Below are positions 61,333-64,000 of a stretch of DNA of 64,000 bases, piece by piece (the first letter of the stretch is position 1; each line of letters opens with the position of its first letter). A program made the translations under genes and the position numbers. Source of the stretch: Teredinibacter haidensis (GTDB taxonomy: Bacteria; Pseudomonadota; Gammaproteobacteria; Pseudomonadales; Cellvibrionaceae); NCBI RefSeq assembly GCF_014211975.1, contig NZ_CP060084.1, positions 682,001 through 746,000 on the forward strand. Direction: 5' to 3'. Under the pieces are notes generated by a model. The model was not told the origin of the DNA. It did not search any database and was given only the letters and a program-made list of their open reading frames with translations.

Positions 61333-63774
61333 TTATAGCCCAATACAAATGGGTGTAGTGACATTTCCATCGGAATTTCCTTGTAAGCCAAAGCTAGTTG
61401 ATCCGCCAGCACTTAGGTTGCCATTCCAACCGATACTGGATGCAGTGACTACATTTCCTTCGCTGGCAAGCTCGGCATTCCAGCTGTTGGTCACCTGTGG
61501 AGCCTCTCCAAAGTCTAATGCAATGGTCCACCCGTTGGACGTTGTGGTGGAATCGTTGGTTACCGTGACATTCATTTGATACCCAGATGCCCACTGGTTG
61601 ATATAGGTAACCTCACAGTTAATACCGCCAGCACTGGAGCTTGAAGATGAACTGCTAGAGCTGGAGGAGCTGCTGCTAGAGCTGGAGGAGCTGCTGCTAG
61701 AGCTGGAGGAGCTGCTGCTAGAGCTGGAGGAGCTACTGCTAGAGCTGGAGGAGCTACTGCTAGAGCTGGAAGAATTACCCGTGCAAATCTCAATAACACC
61801 GCCGTCTCCGCTCTGGCTTTGGCAGGTGCTTAATCCAATACAGCTTTCATTGTTCTCGTAACCCCAGCCGCTATCTTGATTTTCACATAGCGGGCGAGGG
61901 TCGTCCTGGTACCATTTACACATATCGATACACTGGCCAATTTCAGAGCTACTCGAGGATTCGCTTGAGGAGCTAGAGCTACTGGAAGAGCTTGAGGAGC
62001 TAGAACTACTGGAAGAGCTTGAGGAGCTAGAACTACTGGAAGAGCTTGAGGAGCTAGAACTACTGGAAGAGCTTGAGGAGCTAGAACTACTGGAAGAGTT
62101 ACTTGAGGATGAGCCTCCTATACCTGAGAATTCAGAATCTGAACAAGTTAACTCGTTAAGCAAGTAATAAGAGGGCTGCTGAGCAGGGCCGCTCTCTTTA
62201 CTTACTTGGTAGTCGATGGAGGCCGTGTTGCCAGGCGCAAGAGTACCGTTGAAGTGGTCGGCATCCAGATGCGCAGTAATGGTGTCTCCTTCCTCGGAGA
62301 ACCCGGTGGCATTGTAACCGCCACTTAAGTCTTCACTCTCACCGATAACCCAAGATAGGTCGTAGCCCGAAATTGTTTCACTGCTGTTATTGGTTACATT
62401 CAATTGCAGGTGAGAACCTGCGTCCCACTCTTCGTAGCGCACAAATTCTACCGAGCAGTAGGGTTTACCGCTAGTACCACCAGCTGAAGCTACAACCATT
62501 GTGGCAGTTGCTTCGCTCGATTCAGCTCCGTCGTCGTCGATGAGAATGTAGTTGAATGGGTCGATACCAGAAAACCCATTGTCTGGTGTGTAAGTTACCA
62601 CTGGACCAGAGCCGCTTATGTTGCCATTTGCTGGAGCGGACGTAATGGTGGACTCAACCAGTTCCCCATCAATATCACTGCCCTGTAATGCAACTTCGAC
62701 GGCAACTCCTTGAAGGGTGGTTTGAGAGAACGGAACGGATTGTGGTGGGTAGATTGGGCCTGCGCCGCCAGTAAAACAGGAGCAGGTTTGAGCTGTTGCG
62801 CGAAGACCATGCTCGCTGTTGATAAGGAAATCACCCCATTCAGACAAGTTGTTTACATCGTATTCGATGGTAATATCCAGCGATTCGACACCGCCGCTGT
62901 TGCCGGACCAGGACCAGCCAAGGTAGCCTAGGTTGTATTGGTTAGCCAATTCTAAAATGGAGGCTTCGTCCACCTCTTCACCCGCGTGATCTGCACCAAA
63001 TTCTCCTATGACTAGTGGTAGCTTATGGTCGTAAACGAAGGTGCGTAGGTAGTTGTCGATGACATTACGGTTGTTGTAGATTTGGTACATGTGAATACTG
63101 AAAACGACGTTTTTCAGTGGGTCGGAAGCGAATACTTCGGGAGCATAAGTCAGCATGGCTTCCTCCCAGTCTTGACCCCAGTTGGCCGCATCGACCATCA
63201 AGGTGTGGGTGAAGCCTGCATCGCGTAAGCGCGTAATTGCATCAATGTGTGCGTCTACCCAGTCGCGAGCTTCAACACCGTTACCGAAAGGCTCGTTGGC
63301 GATGTTAATTATCACATAATCTTCTTCGCCTTTTAGCGCGTTTTGAATGTCAATCCAGTAGTCAACAGCCGTCGACATATGGGCTGCGCCGGCCTTTTCC
63401 GGGTAGCCTGTGGAATCGTGAACTTCCACTATGGACACCATTTGCAGCTCTTTCATCTGTGCGATGATTGAGGATACGGTTTCCTCTGAGTCGCGACCCC
63501 ATTCTTCTTCGTGAGCGCCATTACTTAAAACAATGCGTACCGAGTTGGCGTTTACGCTGGCAATATCGGCCAGCGCTTGTTCGGTGGTATCTTCATACCA
63601 GGTATGTGCGTGGTTTACGCCGCGCATAATAAAAGGGGTGTCGTAATTGTCGAGCAGCAGGCCGTCTTCTACAGAAAATCCTGCAAATGCGAAGCTGGTG
63701 GTGATGGTTGTTGCTGCAAATAAAGCGGATGTTCCCGCCCATTTGCATAACTTTTTAACAAAATATTTGTTCAT
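61333..63774 (-). CDS. GH5_8 beta-mannanase with cadherin-like, CBM2-like, CBM10 and CBM2 modules
   Basis: The protein has 813 aa from the ATG at 63774 (AGAGGAAA upstream). A signal peptide (LFAATTITTSFAFA) is followed by GH5 of the mannanase type (IMRGVNHAHTWYEDTTEQALADIASVNANSVRIVLSNG, VEVHDSTGY, IINIANEPFGNGVEA with acid/base Glu, LVIGEFGADHAG with nucleophile Glu), a cadherin-like domain (VVTYTPDNGFSGIDPFNYILIDDDGAES), a divergent CBM2-like domain, a Ser linker, CBM10 (CKWYQDDPRPLCENQDSGWGYENNESCIG), a Ser linker and CBM2. It cleaves beta-1,4-mannan in plant walls. The cellulose-binding modules target it to wall surfaces. Confidence 0.9.
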   Translation of the reverse strand: MNKYFVKKLCKWAGTSALFAATTITTSFAFAGFSVEDGLLLDNYDTPFIMRGVNHAHTWYEDTTEQALADIASVNANSVRIVLSNGAHEEEWGRDSEETVSSIIAQMKELQMVSIVEVHDSTGYPEKAGAAHMSTAVDYWIDIQNALKGEEDYVIINIANEPFGNGVEARDWVDAHIDAITRLRDAGFTHTLMVDAANWGQDWEEAMLTYAPEVFASDPLKNVVFSIHMYQIYNNRNVIDNYLRTFVYDHKLPLVIGEFGADHAGEEVDEASILELANQYNLGYLGWSWSGNSGGVESLDITIEYDVNNLSEWGDFLINSEHGLRATAQTCSCFTGGAGPIYPPQSVPFSQTTLQGVAVEVALQGSDIDGELVESTITSAPANGNISGSGPVVTYTPDNGFSGIDPFNYILIDDDGAESSEATATMVVASAGGTSGKPYCSVEFVRYEEWDAGSHLQLNVTNNSSETISGYDLSWVIGESEDLSGGYNATGFSEEGDTITAHLDADHFNGTLAPGNTASIDYQVSKESGPAQQPSYYLLNELTCSDSEFSGIGGSSSSNSSSSSSSSSSSSSSSSSSSSSSSSSSSSSSSSSSSSSSSSSSSSSESSSSSEIGQCIDMCKWYQDDPRPLCENQDSGWGYENNESCIGLSTCQSQSGDGGVIEICTGNSSSSSSSSSSSSSSSSSSSSSSSSSSSSSSSSSSSSSSSSSSSSSSSAGGINCEVTYINQWASGYQMNVTVTNDSTTTSNGWTIALDFGEAPQVTNSWNAELASEGNVVTASSIGWNGNLSAGGSTSFGLQGNSDGNVTTPICIGL
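61640..61772 (-). repeat. 18-bp tandem repeats coding for a Ser linker
   Basis: The unit GCTAGAGCTGGAGGAGCT is repeated about seven times with a few substitutions, giving a pure polyserine linker of the mannanase. Confidence 0.8.
61965..62100 (-). repeat. 27-bp tandem repeats coding for a Ser linker
   Basis: A 27-bp unit (starting GGAGCTAGAACTACTGGAAG) occurs four to five times almost identically and encodes the other Ser linker of the mannanase. Confidence 0.85.
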
Positions 63775-63845
63775 GGGGTTTCCTCTTTTCATTATGGTTG
63801 AGTGGCCGTTACATCTGGCAGCTAAATCGGTTACATCGGTGACTC

Positions 63846-63866
63846 AAAAAAAGACCTTTCGGTCAA
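63846..63866 (-). terminator. Rho-independent terminator upstream of the mannanase gene
   Basis: On the minus strand, GACCGAAAGGTC is followed by seven T. Together with the hairpin at 63872-63903 it ends transcription of the gene to the right. Confidence 0.8.
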
Positions 63867-63871
63867 GGATA

Positions 63872-63903
63872 AACGCAGCCTCCTTGTTGGGGAGGCTGCG
63901 TTT
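63872..63903 (-). terminator. Hairpin after the rightmost gene
   Basis: AACGCAGCCTCC-CCAACAA-GGAGGCTGCGTT is a long GC-rich stem 24 bp after the stop at 63928. Confidence 0.7.
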
Positions 63904-63927
63904 TGAATGGCTAGCGTGTGGGCTAAT

Positions 63928-64000
63928 TTATGGGGTGGTTACTGTACAACTTGGTGTATTTAGGCTGCCGTCAGAATTACCCTGGAAACCGAAAGATACC
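63928..64000 (-). CDS. C-terminal end of a CBM2-containing enzyme (partial)
   Basis: The last 23 codons read VSFGFQGNSDGSLNTPSCTVTTP and stop with TAA. This is the standard end of a CBM2 (SFGFQGN, then TPxC), as in the neighbours, so the rest of another modular hydrolase lies to the right of the window. Confidence 0.9.
   Translation of the reverse strand, partial: VSFGFQGNSDGSLNTPSCTVTTP

Overview
The window looks like a chromosomal stretch of a marine, plant-polysaccharide-degrading gammaproteobacterium of the Cellvibrionaceae type (Saccharophagus/Teredinibacter-like). The basis is the right-hand cluster of modular cellulases with long polyserine linkers and CBM2/CBM10 modules, together with a TonB-dependent receptor, an RND pump and a very large integron array. 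The genus assignment is inference.

Region 1 (1-29,005) is an integron cassette array of about 48 cassettes, all with attC sites in the same orientation. No integrase or attI is present. From the orientation, intI should lie left of the window, and the right end (about 29 kb) is the old, decaying distal end. Two large families of repeated cassettes carry no credible gene. Family A has 16 copies of about 410 bp. Family B has 7 copies of about 415 bp, one of them truncated. Family A contains short stems whose paired bases change together between copies, which suggests a conserved RNA or single-stranded DNA fold. The coding cassettes are rich in inter-bacterial conflict genes. Five toxin/partner pairs look like peptidoglycan-attacking effectors with envelope-located immunity partners: Tae4 amidase, GH24 lysozyme with an LprI-like protein, a TIGR02594 hydrolase, a DUF2778 L,D-transpeptidase-like protein and a DUF5675-like protein. 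Two of these toxins are broken by nonsense or frameshift changes. Other cassettes carry a two-gene GAPS4-like candidate anti-phage system, an FRG-domain protein, a ParDE pair, SUKH, DUF4304 and orphan LprI genes, a YafK-type L,D-transpeptidase, NIPSNAP and TPR proteins and several hypotheticals. An IS1380-family element (23,708-25,346) removed one cassette junction.

Region 2 (29.2-33.7 kb, minus strand) encodes four secreted or membrane-bound proteins: a gluzincin metalloprotease, a stand-alone Hint-domain protein, a membrane-anchored hypothetical, and an S8-like lipoprotein protease with a 10-base homopolymer near its start. Region 3 (34.3-35.9 kb) holds an IS3 relic, a stray integron cassette encoding a zinc-ribbon peptide, a terminator and short tandem repeats.

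Region 4 (35.9-51.4 kb) is core-like. It has a PP2C/Ser-Thr kinase fusion next to a NarK nitrate transporter with a candidate sigma-54 promoter, a DUF1461 membrane protein, a PAS-GGDEF cyclase, a five-gene operon (ArsR repressor, DUF2892, RND adaptor, RND pump, TonB receptor), an AraC-type membrane regulator and a TolB-like lipoprotein.

Region 5 (51.6-64 kb, minus strand) is a plant cell-wall degradation cluster ordered GH6-GH5-GH6-GH5-GH5_8 mannanase, then the end of one more CBM2 enzyme. It appears to have arisen by tandem duplication. Each full gene has a signal peptide, Ser-rich linkers encoded by short DNA repeats, and CBM2 plus CBM10 binding modules. The enzymes probably act together on the cellulose and mannan of plant walls.
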